The notes below the pieces were generated by a model. The model was given only the letters and a program-made list of their open reading frames with translations, was not told the origin of the DNA and searched no databases. A program made the position numbers and the translations under genes. 64,000 bases of DNA, taken from CAVYVZ01 sp963772065. GTDB taxonomy: Bacteria; Acidobacteriota; Vicinamibacteria; Vicinamibacterales; UBA2999. Below are positions 51,949 to 61,437 of the stretch, in pieces (position 1 is the stretch's first letter; each line of letters opens with the position of its first letter). Location: NCBI GenBank assembly GCA_963772065.1, contig CAVYVZ010000009.1, positions 310,001-374,000 on the forward strand, in the 5' to 3' direction.

Positions 51949-53036
51949 TACGCCGGCAGGATCTGGATCAACTCGTCGTTCGGATAGATGTGGTTCACCG
52001 TCTCGGGCGTGACGAGCTGGTGCTTCACGAACACCGCGGGAGGCACCGGGCGCCGATTCAGAATGTCGAGCGCGACGTTGACGATGTCGTCGCCGTACTT
52101 TTCCGGGAAGTACGCAACCGATCCGATCAGGCGCGTGCCGGGCTCGCGCAGCTCCGCGCGGCCTTCGGGAGACGCATTCTGACCCATGATCGCGCAGCAC
52201 TCGGCGCGGCCCGCCTCCTGGAACGCGCGCAGCGCGCCGAGCGCGCTCGGATCGTTGATGGCGCCGACGAGCAGCCGGCGCGAGTGGCTGGATCGCAGGT
52301 GCCTGCGCATCGCCTCGAAGCTGTTTCCCAGCTTGCCGTCGCCATCCAGGTGCGTGACGCGGCAGCTTTCCAGCTGCGGGAACACGTCCTTCATTCCCAC
52401 GAGCATTCCCGTGAGACGCATCCGCGGCAGGCTGCCGGCGCGTTCGAGCTGGATCAGGACGATCTCGTCAATGCCGGTCTGCCAGCATTGCTTGGCCCAC
52501 CGCCCCATGTATCGCCCGCCAATCAGCCCCGCTTCGTAGTTGTTGGCGCCGAAATACGTCGCGCCCGGATGCGGTACCTCGATCGCGATGAGCGGGATGT
52601 TGGCCTCTCGATACTTCGCGGCCACGATCGGCGCCACCTGCTCGTCGGTCTGGAACTCGATGACGAGATCGACCTTCTCGCGCACGAGCACGTCGGCGTT
52701 TCGCTGTGCGATCTTCGGGTTATAGCGGTTGTCGACGCAAATCAGCTCGATGCCCTCGCGCGCCGCCGCCCGCTGGAGTCCGGTCGAAATCTCTTTCGAG
52801 AACTGGTAGTCCGTTCCCTGCGCCGCGTATCCGAGGCGATAGAGCTTCTGCTTGAAGGGGCGCAGGTGCGATCGATAGAGGTTCTCACCCGCTTTTTCCA
52901 CGAGGCCGCATCGTTCGAGCGTGTAGAGCAGGCGGAACACCATGCTCTTCGGCAGGCCGCAGCGGCTGGCGACCTCGCGAAGCGGCAGCGCCTCACCCGA
53001 CGACCGAAACGCCGAGAGCACTTTCGAGGAGTGCAC
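51948..53036 (-). CDS. IclR-like HTH fused to periplasmic-binding-protein-type sugar sensor
   Basis: 362 residues. Residues 1-50 form a winged HTH of IclR type (LPLREVASRCGLPKSMVFRL, LERCGLVEKAGENLYR). Residues about 75-355 are a type-1 periplasmic-binding fold of the RbsB/RhaS kind (VDLVIEFQTDEQVAPIVAAK, GATYFGANNYEAGLIGGRYM, VGAINDPSALGALRAFQEAG, YFPEKYGDDIVNVALDIL). Normal IclR sensors are a different fold, and LacI proteins have another HTH. It probably senses rhamnose. GTG 53036 may be internal: DPYLVKSV, an IclR-like lead, precedes it in frame without a usual start codon. An ATG at 53079 lies in another frame. Confidence 0.8.
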   Translation of the reverse strand: MHSSKVLSAFRSSGEALPLREVASRCGLPKSMVFRLLYTLERCGLVEKAGENLYRSHLRPFKQKLYRLGYAAQGTDYQFSKEISTGLQRAAAREGIELICVDNRYNPKIAQRNADVLVREKVDLVIEFQTDEQVAPIVAAKYREANIPLIAIEVPHPGATYFGANNYEAGLIGGRYMGRWAKQCWQTGIDEIVLIQLERAGSLPRMRLTGMLVGMKDVFPQLESCRVTHLDGDGKLGNSFEAMRRHLRSSHSRRLLVGAINDPSALGALRAFQEAGRAECCAIMGQNASPEGRAELREPGTRLIGSVAYFPEKYGDDIVNVALDILNRRPVPPAVFVKHQLVTPETVNHIYPNDELIQILPA

Positions 53037-53373
53037 GACCGACTTGACGAGATACGGGTCGCGAAGCAGGTGTTGCCATGGACAGGAACCTCGGAAGGGC
53101 CGTCATTATGAAGCACGCTCCGCTCCTCCGCAAGTTTGGCAGCGTCAAACGCGATCCGGCGGTCACGGCGGCGCCGTTACCCCGACGGGTCGAGGCTCTT
53201 TTCCGGCTGAACGCGAATCTGTCGGCCGATTCCACGACGATCCAAGGCGGCAAGGGATATTTCGTATAGCGATACGCCACACTCGCGCCATAAACGCTTT
53301 GCCCTTCCCCTCCGAGAGGCATACAACTCCCCCGCACGCTCGGCGTTCAACCGCGTGTCGGGGAGGTTGTTCC
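53037..53373. promoter_or_regulatory. Divergent regulatory region between the regulator and the TonB receptor
   Basis: 337 bp without a convincing gene. A 63-codon ORF starting at 53078 looks like chance. A perfect inverted repeat, CGTAT and ATACG with a 4-bp centre, lies at 53263-53276. CGTATCG also occurs at 40598-40604 before the other sugar operon. TTTGGCAGCGTCAAA, partly symmetrical, lies near 53132. GGGAGG at 53361-53366 is the receptor RBS. Operator assignment is a guess from location. Confidence 0.35.
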
Positions 53374-56300
53374 ATGTACCGCACGACGGCGAGCCTGGTT
53401 CTCGCCTTTTCATTCCTCGTATCAGCGGGAGCCGCGGCTCAGCAATCCGCGTCTTCGGGCCTGGTCGGGCAGGTCACAGACGCCAGCCAGGGCGCGTTGC
53501 CCGGCGCGACCGTCACGGTCACGAATGTCGGCACGAACGCCCAGCGCACGACCGTCACCGACGGCGAAGGGCGATTCTCGGTCCCCGGGCTGCCCCCGGC
53601 GACGTATCACATCAAGGTCGAGCTCCAGGGATTCCAGGCCGCGGAAGTTCCGAACTTCGTGCTGCGACAGGGTGAAACGGCGCGTCCGAACGTCACGCTC
53701 GGTCTGGCCACGGTCAGCGAGCAGGTGACCGTCACCGGCGAGACGCCGCTGCTCCAGACGCAGAGCGCGTCGGTGGGGCAGGTGATCAGCGAGAAGCAGA
53801 TCGAGGACCTGCCGCTGAACGGCCGAAACGTGCTGTCGCTGGCGTCACTCTCAGCGGGCGTCACGCCTCGCAATTTCCAGCGCAACACGCAGTTCGGCCG
53901 CCGCAACCAGTTCATCACCGTGGAAGGCGGCCGAGACAGCTCGACGAACTACACGATCGATGGCGTCTACGTGCGCTCGCTTCGCTTCAACAACCTGTCA
54001 CTGAATCCGCCGATCGACGCGGTGCAGGAGGTCAGCCTCCTTCGCAACTCCTTCTCAACCGAGTACGGACAGGGCCAGGCCGTGGTCTCGATCGTCACGA
54101 AGTCCGGCACCAACCAGCTCCATGGGTCGGCCTACGAGTTCCATCGCAATGACCGCTTCGATGCGAAGAACTACTTTGCGCCGACCAAGCCGGAGTTCAA
54201 GCGGAACCAGTTCGGGGGCACCGCCGGCGGTCCGATCATGCAGAACAAGCTGTTCATGTTCGCCGCGTACGAAGGCCTGCGGACAGTCCAGGGGCAGCCG
54301 TTCCTTGGCAGCGTGGCGAGCCAGGCGTTTCTCTCCGGGGATTTCTCCGCGCTTGCCACGCCGATTCGCGATCCGCTGACAGGGCAGCCGTTCCCGGGCA
54401 ACATCATCCCGGCCAGCCGGTTCTCCACGTTCGCGCGCGTCCTCACGCCGACGATTCCCGCTCCCAACACTGCGGGCGCGAACAACTACACGGTCATCCG
54501 CGACTTCATCGACGATGCGGATACGGCGACGGTACGGGCGGACCAGACGCTGACCGACAACCACAGCCTGTTCCAGCGCTTCATGTACCGAGGGGGTCGC
54601 AGCTGCAGCCCGCCGCCTTCAACGTGACCGACTTCCCGCAGCGTGGCCGCAACCTCGCGGTCGGCCATACCTGGGTCATCTCGTCGACGTGGGTGAACGA
54701 AGTGCGCTTCGGCTACAACTACGCGTACCACCTGAACGCGCCCCTCAGCCCTGATGGCCGCAACTGGACGCAGGACCTCGGGCTGCGCAACCTGGCGGCC
54801 GCGACGTTCCCGCTCGCCTACGGCCGCCCGAACGTTGCCATGGCCGGCTTCAGCGCCCAGGGAGAGGGCGGCAACACGCAGGGTGCGACCGAGAACATCT
54901 ACAGCGTGTCGAACGCCACGAGCAAGACGTTCGGCGGCCACACGCTGCGCTTCGGCGTGCAGGCGCAGTTCCGCAAGTTCGATCACCTGACGGACAACTC
55001 CACCCGCGGCAACTTCACGTTCAACGGCAATTTCACCGGCAACTCGGTGGCCGACTACATCCTCGGGTACTGCTCGACGTGCGCCGGTGCGTTCGGCAAC
55101 TCTGGCGCCGTCTACCACTCGCCCACGGTTGCGCCGTTCATCGACGACAACTGGCAGGTGAACGACAAGTTGAGCCTGCAGCTCGGCCTGCGCTGGGAGT
55201 ACCTGGCGCCCTGGGCGGAGCAGGACGGCAAGGAAGCGGCGTTCGATGCGGCCACGGGAAAGATCGGTTACAACGCCTTGCCGACCTCGATGCCGGCGGC
55301 GCTCGTGCCGCTGGTGCACCAGCAGGAGGGCTACTTCCCCGACGGCATCCTCCAGAAGGACTTCAACAACTGGGGTCCGCGCGTCGGGATGGCGTACAAC
55401 CTGACCGATCGGATGGTGCTGCGCTCGGGGTTCGGCGTCTACTACGACAATCTGAACCTGAACGAGCTGCAGTTCACACGGTTGATTCCGCCGTACTACG
55501 GGCAGTTCTCGCTCAATCCGCCGGTGACGGCGCCGATCCTGGTGGACACGCTCTTCCCGGATCTCAACAACATTCCGCAGTTCCCGGCGCCGTTCTCGAT
55601 GGATCCGACCAACCGCTCTGCATACACGATGCAGTGGAACGTGAACTTCCAGCGGAGCCTTGGACGCGACTACCTCTTCGAGGCGGCCTACACCGGCAGC
55701 CGCAGCCGGAACCTGCACAAGCGGTACAACATCAACCAGGCCGACTTCGGCACCACGCCGATCAACTCGCGCCTGCCGTTCCCGCAATTCCAGCCTGCGA
55801 TGCTCTACTCGTCGGACGAGGGGTGGGCAAACTTCAAGGGCCTGTCGCTCCGCATGGAGAAGCGGTATTCGGCCGGACTCTTCTTCCTCGTCAGCTACCA
55901 GCTGTCGGAGAACCGCGACAACGGGTCCGGCGAGGTCGAGGCGAACGACACCGCGTTCAGAACCAACTTCGACGCGGACGAGGGTCTGTCGCGCTACCAC
56001 CAGCGTCATCGCGGCGCGGTCAGCTTCGGCTACGAGCTGCCGTTTGGCGAAGGGCGGCGCTGGCTGAATGCCGCCGGACCGGCCACCTACATCCTTGGTG
56101 AATGGCAGGTGCAGGGCATCTTCAGAGCGGGCAGCGGCTTCCCGTTCACGCTGTCGGGCACGAACGTCTGCCAGTGTGGCTCGTTCGTTCCGCAGCGCGT
56201 GAACTTCGCGCCCGGACGGGAGGGAGACCAAGGCATCCTGGACGACCCGACGCAGCTGCGCTGGTACGATCGCGCCGCCTACGTGCTGCCCGCGTCCGGA

Positions 56301-56543
56301 TTTCAGGGCACCGTCGGCCGCAACACGCTGATCGGTCCGGGCACGAAGGTGTTCGACTTCTCGTTCAGCAAGCGCTTCCCGATGGGCGCGGCGCGCCTGG
56401 AGTTCCGGGGCGAGATCTTCAACCTGTTCAACTTCACGAACTTCGGGCAGCCCGATGGCAACATCTCCAACGCCACCGGCGGCATCATCTCCAGCGCGGA
56501 CGACGCGAGGAGCATGCAGTTCGGTATTCGCGTCGCCTGGTAG
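53374..56543 (+). CDS. Oar-like TonB-dependent receptor, one frameshift
   Basis: About 1056 residues if the break is repaired. Signal peptide MYRTTASLVLAFSFLVSAGA, carboxypeptidase-regulatory domain about 28-110 (GLVGQVTDASQGALPGATVT), plug domain (QIEDLPLNGRNVLSLASLSA, STNYTIDGVYVRS), then a large barrel ending in MQFGIRVAW with an aromatic last residue. At the G5 run 54592-54596 the frame changes; one more G would give YRGGSQLQPAAFNV. Outer-membrane uptake of oligosaccharides is likely. It sits beside the rhamnose importer, so rhamnosides are the natural guess. ATG 53374 has a GGGAGG RBS. Confidence 0.9.
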
Positions 56544-56631
56544 ACCGTAGACCGTAGTCCGTAGGCCGTTGTCCGTCGTTATCCGTTGGCAGCGGATAAC
56601 GAACGGACTACGGACTACGGACTACGGATTA
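56541..56631. repeat. TAGTCCG heptamer array followed by its complement
   Basis: TAGACCG (56541), TAGACCG (56548), TAGTCCG (56555), TAGGCCG (56562), TTGTCCG (56569) and a final TTATCCG lead into a 7-nt loop. CGGATAACG then returns, and CGGACTA occurs three times (56604, 56611, 56618) before CGGATTA (56625). The central hairpin CGTTATCCG/CGGATAACG is perfect over 9 bp. The first TAG is the receptor's own stop codon, and with a 7-bp period the TAGs fall in all three frames. Confidence 0.88.
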
Positions 56632-56642
56632 CGATCAGGCCG

Positions 56643-58126
56643 GTGCTGCTCCAGGCCCAATCGATCACCAAGTCCTTCGCGGGTGTCCGCGCGCTGCGCG
56701 GCGTCTCGTTCGATCTCCGCGCGGGCGAGGTTCACGCCCTCGTCGGCGAAAACGGCGCGGGCAAGTCCACCCTCATCAAGGTCGATCACCGGCGCGGAGC
56801 GCGCCGACTCGGGCCTGCTGACCGTCGCCGGCCGCGACGTTCATCACATGGATCCGGCCACGGCAAAGGCGCTCGGGATCGCCGCGATCTACCAGCAGCC
56901 ATCGCTGTTTCCGGACCTCAGCGTCGCCGAGAACATCGCGCTTGCACTGGAATCGGTTGGCGCGTGGCATCGCGTGGACTGGAGCGCTCGCGCACGCACG
57001 CGCCGCCGAGCTCCTCGGCAGGATAGGTGCATCCATCGAGCCGTCGCGGCTGGTCTCCACGTTGACGATGCCGGAGCAGCAGATCGTGGAGATCGCGAAA
57101 GCGATCGGCAGCGACGCTCGCATCGTGATCATGGACGAGCCGACGGCCTCGCTTGCCGAGCGCGAGGTCGAGCGCCTCTTCGAGGTCATCGCCCGGCTGC
57201 GCCGCAGCGGCGTGGGCATCATCTACATCTCGCACCGGATGGACGAGATCTTCACGGTTGCCGATCGCATCACCATCCTGCGCGACGGCCAGACGGTGTC
57301 GACGTGCGATGCGGTGGCGATGACCCGCCCGGCGCTGATCGACCTGATGGTGGGGCGGTCGATCGGCGAGATCTTCCCGAGACGGCGTGTGGAGCCCGGA
57401 GATCTCGCGCTCGAGGTGCGAGGTGTCACGAGCCGGGCAGCCGGCATTCGCGACATCACGCTGTCGGTGCGTGCCGGCGAGATCCTCGGCATCGCGGGGC
57501 TCGTCGGCTCCGGGCGCACGCAGCTCGCGGAAACGCTGTTCGGCCTCACGCCGGCCGACGCCGGCGAGATCGCCGTCCGCGGCGTGCCCGTGCGCATCGC
57601 ATCGCCCGCCGACGCGATCGACGCGGGGATTGCCTATCTCCCGGAGGACCGGCGACAGCACGGCGTCGTGCTCGACATGTCGGTGGCCGCGAACACCTCC
57701 ATGGCCAGCCTGGGGCGCGTGTCGCGGGCGGGGATGATCGATGCGGCACGCGAACGTGAGCTGGCGAGCGAGTACGTCGATCGATTCGCCATCAAGACGC
57801 CCAGCGTTTTGTCGGACGTCGGGTTCCTCTCGGGCGGCAATCAGCAGAAGGTCGCACTCGCCCGTTGGCTCGCCACTGGCCCCGCAGTACTGATCCTCGA
57901 CGAGCCGACGCAGGGGGTCGACGTCGGCTCGAAGGCGGCGATTCATGCGCTCATGCAGCAGCTTACGGAGCAGGGCCTGGCGGTCATCATGATCTCGTCG
58001 GAGCTGCCGGAGGTGCTGGGCATGAGCGATCGCATCGCGGTGATGCACGCGGGGACCATCCGCGGCGTGCTGTCGCGCGACGAGGCGTCGCCTTCGGCTG
58101 TGCTCGCCATGGCGCTGGGACAGTGA
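56643..58126 (+). CDS. rhaT: Sugar ABC importer ATPase (RhaT/RbsA type), two frameshifts
   Basis: A duplicated ABC ATPase of about 493 residues when repaired. Part 1 (56643-56783) carries Walker A GENGAGKSTLIKV. Part 2 (from 56785) is DSGLLTVAGRDVHHMDPATA through ALALESVGAWHRVDWSARAR. Part 3 runs from about 57002 (AELLGRIGASIEPSRLVSTL, DARIVIMDEPTASLAEREVE) to the stop, including the second ABC half (LPEDRRQHGVVLDMSVAANT, ILDEPTQGVDVGSKAAIHAL). One extra G at 56784 and one extra base near 56989-57001 explain both breaks. The first-half signature motif lies after the second break. GTG 56643 is the likely start. Confidence 0.85.
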
Positions 58127-59019
58127 TGCGCCGGGAAGCCTCGGTTGCGGTGGCGATCGCGGCGCTCGCACTCGTGCTCGCCTTCGTGGCCCCCGGCTAC
58201 TTTGCTCGCGAGAACCTCGTCGACCTGTTCCTCGCCAACCTGCCGGTGCTCGTCGTTGCCGTGGGGATGACGCTGGTGATCATTCTCGGGCACATCGACA
58301 TCTCAATCGGGTCGGTCTTCGCGATCTGCGGTGTCATGGCAGGCGTTGCGGCAAAGGCCGGCTGGCCTGTGATGCTCGCCGGCCTGGCCGCGTGCGTCAT
58401 CGGCGGCGCGCTCGGCGCGCTCAACGGAGTGCTCGTCGCTTACCTGCGCCTCCCGTCGATCGTCGTCACGCTGGCGACCATGGTCGCGTTGCGGGACCTG
58501 CTGCGCTGGAGCACACAAGGAGCCTGGATCCAGGATCTGCCGCCGACGTTTCAGTGGCTCGGCGTCGGCCAGTCGGCATATCCGATTCTGGCTGCGGCGG
58601 TGGCCTTTGGTTTGTTCGCGGCCTGCGCATGGGCCGCACGCAACCTGCGGTTCGGCCGCGCGATCTACGCGACCGGCTCGAACCCGGATGCAGCGCGCCT
58701 GGCGGGGATCGACACCGCGCTCTTGACGTGTGCGGTCTTCGCCGCAACCGGCGCGCTCGCAGGCCTTGCGGCGGTCCTGAACTCGGTCCGCTTCAACCAG
58801 ATTCCGAGCAACGCCGGCTTGGGGCTCGAGATGAAGGTGATCGCGGCCGTCATCGTCGGAGGAGCGGCCATCCGCGGCGGGCGCGCCACCTTTGTCGGAA
58901 CGCTGCTCGGCGTCGTGCTGCTCGGAGCGGCCGGCCCCGCCTTGACCTTTCTCGGCGTGAGCGCCTACTGGGAGCGGGCCGTCCAGGGCGGAATCATCCT
59001 CGCGGGGCTGCTCCGGTGA
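58126..59019 (+). CDS. rhaP: Sugar ABC importer permease 1
   Basis: 297 residues, RbsC family, about eight to ten helices. VVAVGMTLVIILGHIDISIG (the IDIS motif), GGALGALNGVLVAYLRLPSI, IYATGSNPDAARLAGID and EMKVIAAVIVGGAAIRGGRA are typical. It is coupled to rhaT by TGATG and to the second permease by four bases. Paired permeases plus one ATPase are the RhaT-P-Q-S pattern. Confidence 0.88.
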   Translation: MRREASVAVAIAALALVLAFVAPGYFARENLVDLFLANLPVLVVAVGMTLVIILGHIDISIGSVFAICGVMAGVAAKAGWPVMLAGLAACVIGGALGALNGVLVAYLRLPSIVVTLATMVALRDLLRWSTQGAWIQDLPPTFQWLGVGQSAYPILAAAVAFGLFAACAWAARNLRFGRAIYATGSNPDAARLAGIDTALLTCAVFAATGALAGLAAVLNSVRFNQIPSNAGLGLEMKVIAAVIVGGAAIRGGRATFVGTLLGVVLLGAAGPALTFLGVSAYWERAVQGGIILAGLLR

Positions 59020-60092
59020 TCCTGCTCATCGCGCTGGCGTTCGAGATCGCGATCTTCGCGCTGCTCGCGCCGAACTTCCTCACCGTCGGCAACTTCTTCG
59101 AGGTCACGCGCGTCAGCGTGGAGCTCGGGCTGCTCGCCGTGGCCCTGACGCCGATCATCATCGCCGGCGGGATCGACCTCTCGGTCGGATCGATGATGGC
59201 GCTGGCTGCCGTCACGTTCGGCGCGGCCCACCAGGACTGGCGCCTGCCGGTCGCGGGAGCTGCCGCGGTTGCGCTCGCGCTGGGAACGGCAGGCGGCGCG
59301 CTGAACGCCCTGCTGATCGCGCGGCTGGGCATTCCGCCGCTCATCGTGACCCTCGGCTCGTTTTCGCTGTTTCGCGGAATCGCGGAGGGCATGACCCACG
59401 GCGCCGTGAACTACAGCGGGTTTCCCGCCGGCTTCCTGTCGCTCGGACAGGGCTACCTGTGGGGCGTGGTTCCTGCCCAGTTGCCGGTCTTCGCAGCGGT
59501 GTTCCTGGCGTACGTCCTGTTGCTGCACAGATCGGTCGTGGGCCGGGCGCTCTACGCGATCGGTTTCACGCCGGCAGGCGCGCGATACGCCGGGATGCCG
59601 GTCGCGAAGCGCGTGGCCCTCGTGTACGTGCTGTCGGGCGCCATTGCAAGCCTCGCCGCGATCATCTACGTTGCCCATCTCGGTCAGGCGCGGTCCGACG
59701 CCGGCGCGGGGTACGAGCTCGACGCGATTACCGCGGTCGTGCTCGGCGGGACCTCGGTGTTCGGCGGCCGTGGCACGCTCTGGGGAACGCTGCTCGGCCT
59801 GTTCACGCTCTCGGTCCTGCGGAACGGCCTGCAGCTCGCGGCGTTGCCATCGGAGGTGCTCGGCGTGCTGACCGGCACGCTGTTGATCGTCACGATCGCG
59901 CTGGACCGGCTCGCGCGCGCGCCGCGCGCGGCCGAAGTCGTCGAGGAGCTGACGGAGGAGCTTGAGGTGAAGAACAGTCAGGTCGCCGTCCTGTGCGGCG
60001 CGTTCATCGCGGGTTCGCTGCTCGTTGCGGCGACAAACGTCTGGCTCGTGCGGTCGCTGCGGCAGGCCGCGCCGCGCGAGGCGCACTCGTGA
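59016..60092 (+). CDS. rhaQ: Sugar ABC importer permease 2, with C-terminal extra helix
   Basis: 358 residues. ALTPIIIAGGIDLSVGSMMA, GGALNALLIARLGIPPLIVT and LDAITAVVLGGTSVFGGRGT are RbsC/RhaQ marks. After the normal end (LDRLARAPRA) about 45 residues add a charged linker and one more helix (VAVLCGAFIAGSLLVAATNV). GTG start at 59016 in the rhaP stop. The tail ends eight bases before rhaS, which lacks a signal peptide. Confidence 0.87.
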   Translation: MILLIALAFEIAIFALLAPNFLTVGNFFEVTRVSVELGLLAVALTPIIIAGGIDLSVGSMMALAAVTFGAAHQDWRLPVAGAAAVALALGTAGGALNALLIARLGIPPLIVTLGSFSLFRGIAEGMTHGAVNYSGFPAGFLSLGQGYLWGVVPAQLPVFAAVFLAYVLLLHRSVVGRALYAIGFTPAGARYAGMPVAKRVALVYVLSGAIASLAAIIYVAHLGQARSDAGAGYELDAITAVVLGGTSVFGGRGTLWGTLLGLFTLSVLRNGLQLAALPSEVLGVLTGTLLIVTIALDRLARAPRAAEVVEELTEELEVKNSQVAVLCGAFIAGSLLVAATNVWLVRSLRQAAPREAHS

Positions 60093-60099
60093 CGGCGCC

Positions 60100-61008
60100 A
60101 TGAGCACATCGACGCGGACCGTCATCGCCGTGATGCCGAAGGCGAAGGGCGATCCCTACTTCGTCAGCTGCCGGGCAGGCGCCGAGGAAGCCGCGAAGGA
60201 GCTCGGCGTCGAACTGATCTGGGACGGACCGACCGGTCTCGACGCGGCGCGGCAGAACGAGCTCGTCGAGAACTGGATCACGCGCGGCGTCGACGTCATC
60301 GCCGTCGCCGTGGAGAACCGCGCCGGCATCTCGACGGTCCTTCGCAAGGCGCGGCAGCGGGGCATCCACGTCCTTACGTGGGACGCCGACGCCGAGCCCG
60401 ACGCGCGCGATTTCTTCGTCAACCAGGCGACCTCAGAGGGGATTGCGAACACGCTCACCGACGAAGCCGCCCGGCTGCTGAACGGCACCGGCGAGTTTGC
60501 CATCATCACCGGCGCGCTGAGCGCGGCCAACCAGAACGAGTGGATCGCGTTCATTCGGAAGCGGCTCGCGAAGCACCCGGGACTGAAGCTCGCCACGATC
60601 AGGCCGAGCGACGACGACCGCGACAAGGCGTTCGCGGAGACGCAAACGATCCTGCGCGTGTTCCCGTCGGTGAAGCTGGTGATGGCGATCTCCGCGCCGG
60701 CGGTTCCCGGGGCGGCGGAGGCGGTGCGTCAGGCCGGTCGGAAGGATGTGAACGTCATCGGGCTGTCGCTGCCGAACATCAACAAGCCATACGTGCACAG
60801 CGGCGTCGTGCAGACCGTCGTGCTGTGGGATACGCGCAACCTTGGCTACCTCACGGTGTATGCCGGTGCGTTCCTCGCGCAGGACAAGCTCGCGGCTCCA
60901 TCCGTGAACGCCGGCCGCCTGGGGACGCTCGACATCCGAGGCACGGAGATCATCCTCGGCGCGCCGCTGATGTTCACGAGGAACAACATCGATCAGTTCG
61001 ATTTCTGA
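60100..61008 (+). CDS. rhaS: Rhamnose-type ABC substrate-binding protein without signal peptide
   Basis: 302 residues, type-1 periplasmic binding fold: TVIAVMPKAKGDPYFVSCRA, ENWITRGVDVIAVAVENRAG, VLTWDADAEPDARDFFVNQA, and the C-terminal NNIDQFDF seen in RhaS proteins. The mature domain starts almost immediately (MSTSTRTVIAV), with no hydrophobic leader. A periplasmic role therefore needs an upstream anchor, perhaps the extra helix of the preceding permease via an undetected indel. It overlaps convergent rhaM by 16 bp. Confidence 0.86.
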   Translation: MSTSTRTVIAVMPKAKGDPYFVSCRAGAEEAAKELGVELIWDGPTGLDAARQNELVENWITRGVDVIAVAVENRAGISTVLRKARQRGIHVLTWDADAEPDARDFFVNQATSEGIANTLTDEAARLLNGTGEFAIITGALSAANQNEWIAFIRKRLAKHPGLKLATIRPSDDDRDKAFAETQTILRVFPSVKLVMAISAPAVPGAAEAVRQAGRKDVNVIGLSLPNINKPYVHSGVVQTVVLWDTRNLGYLTVYAGAFLAQDKLAAPSVNAGRLGTLDIRGTEIILGAPLMFTRNNIDQFDF

Positions 61009-61322
61009 CGCTCGATGTGAAACACCTCGTCGAGGGCCCTGCTGACCGGGCTGTCGTCCGCGTTCGACGGCATCAGCTCCCGCATGTGCCGCCACCACCG
61101 GCGGCAGACGTCGGTGAGTCCGAATGCGCTCCACTGCTCCTCGCTCTCGACTTCCGCGTAGGCGAAGAGATCGTTCGTTATGGGATCGAGGTAGATCGAA
61201 TAGGTGTGGACGCCGTGCTCGACGAGCGCGGCTTCGAGGTCCGCCCAGATCGGGTTGTGCCGGCGCACGTACTCGTCCGTAGCGTCGGAGTTGACGCGCA
61301 TTCTGAATGCCTTGCGGATCAT
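60993..61322 (-). CDS. rhaM: L-rhamnose mutarotase
   Basis: A 109-residue enzyme of the RhaM/YiiL family that interconverts the anomers of L-rhamnose so that the isomerase gets its preferred form. EYVRRHNPIWADLEAALVEH, YSIYLD, TDVCRRWWRHMRELMP and PVSRALDEVFH are characteristic, including the His of RRHNP and the Tyr and Trp residues. It is antisense to the rest of the importer operon, with overlapping 3' ends. Confidence 0.95.
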   Translation of the reverse strand: MIRKAFRMRVNSDATDEYVRRHNPIWADLEAALVEHGVHTYSIYLDPITNDLFAYAEVESEEQWSAFGLTDVCRRWWRHMRELMPSNADDSPVSRALDEVFHIERQKSN

Positions 61323-61341
61323 CTTGGCGCCTTGCTAACAT
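61312..61341 (+). promoter_or_regulatory. Possible promoter of tRNA-Glu
   Basis: TTGCGG (61312-61317), an 18-bp spacer and TAACAT (61336-61341) lie 21 bp before the tRNA 5' end. The fit is modest, but position and absence of upstream plus-strand genes support it. Confidence 0.35.
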
Positions 61342-61362
61342 ACCAAGGTTCCTGCGCCGAGT

Positions 61363-61437
61363 GCCGGTATCGTCTAGGGGTCAGGACACGTGGTTCTCAG
61401 CCACGGGACCGGGGTTCGAATCCCCGTACCGGTACCA
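61363..61437 (+). tRNA. tRNA-Glu (anticodon CTC)
   Basis: The acceptor arm GCCGGTA (61363-61369) pairs with TACCGGT (61427-61433) with a first G-U. The D-arm contains TCTAGGGGTCAGGA. The anticodon arm CGTGG/CCACG encloses TTCTCAG, anticodon CTC at 61396-61398. The T-arm is CGGGG TTCGAAT CCCCG. Discriminator A and an encoded CCA end at 61437. Length is 75 nt with a short variable loop. It decodes GAG. Confidence 0.97.

Noticed and set aside
53078..53269. Small ORF of 63 codons upstream of the TonB receptor
   Set aside because: No RBS, no recognisable motifs, and it lies in the divergent regulatory region.
54592..54596. Phase-variation tract in the TonB receptor
   Set aside because: Only five G; such short runs are rarely phase-variable, and non-homopolymer breaks elsewhere suggest sequence errors instead.
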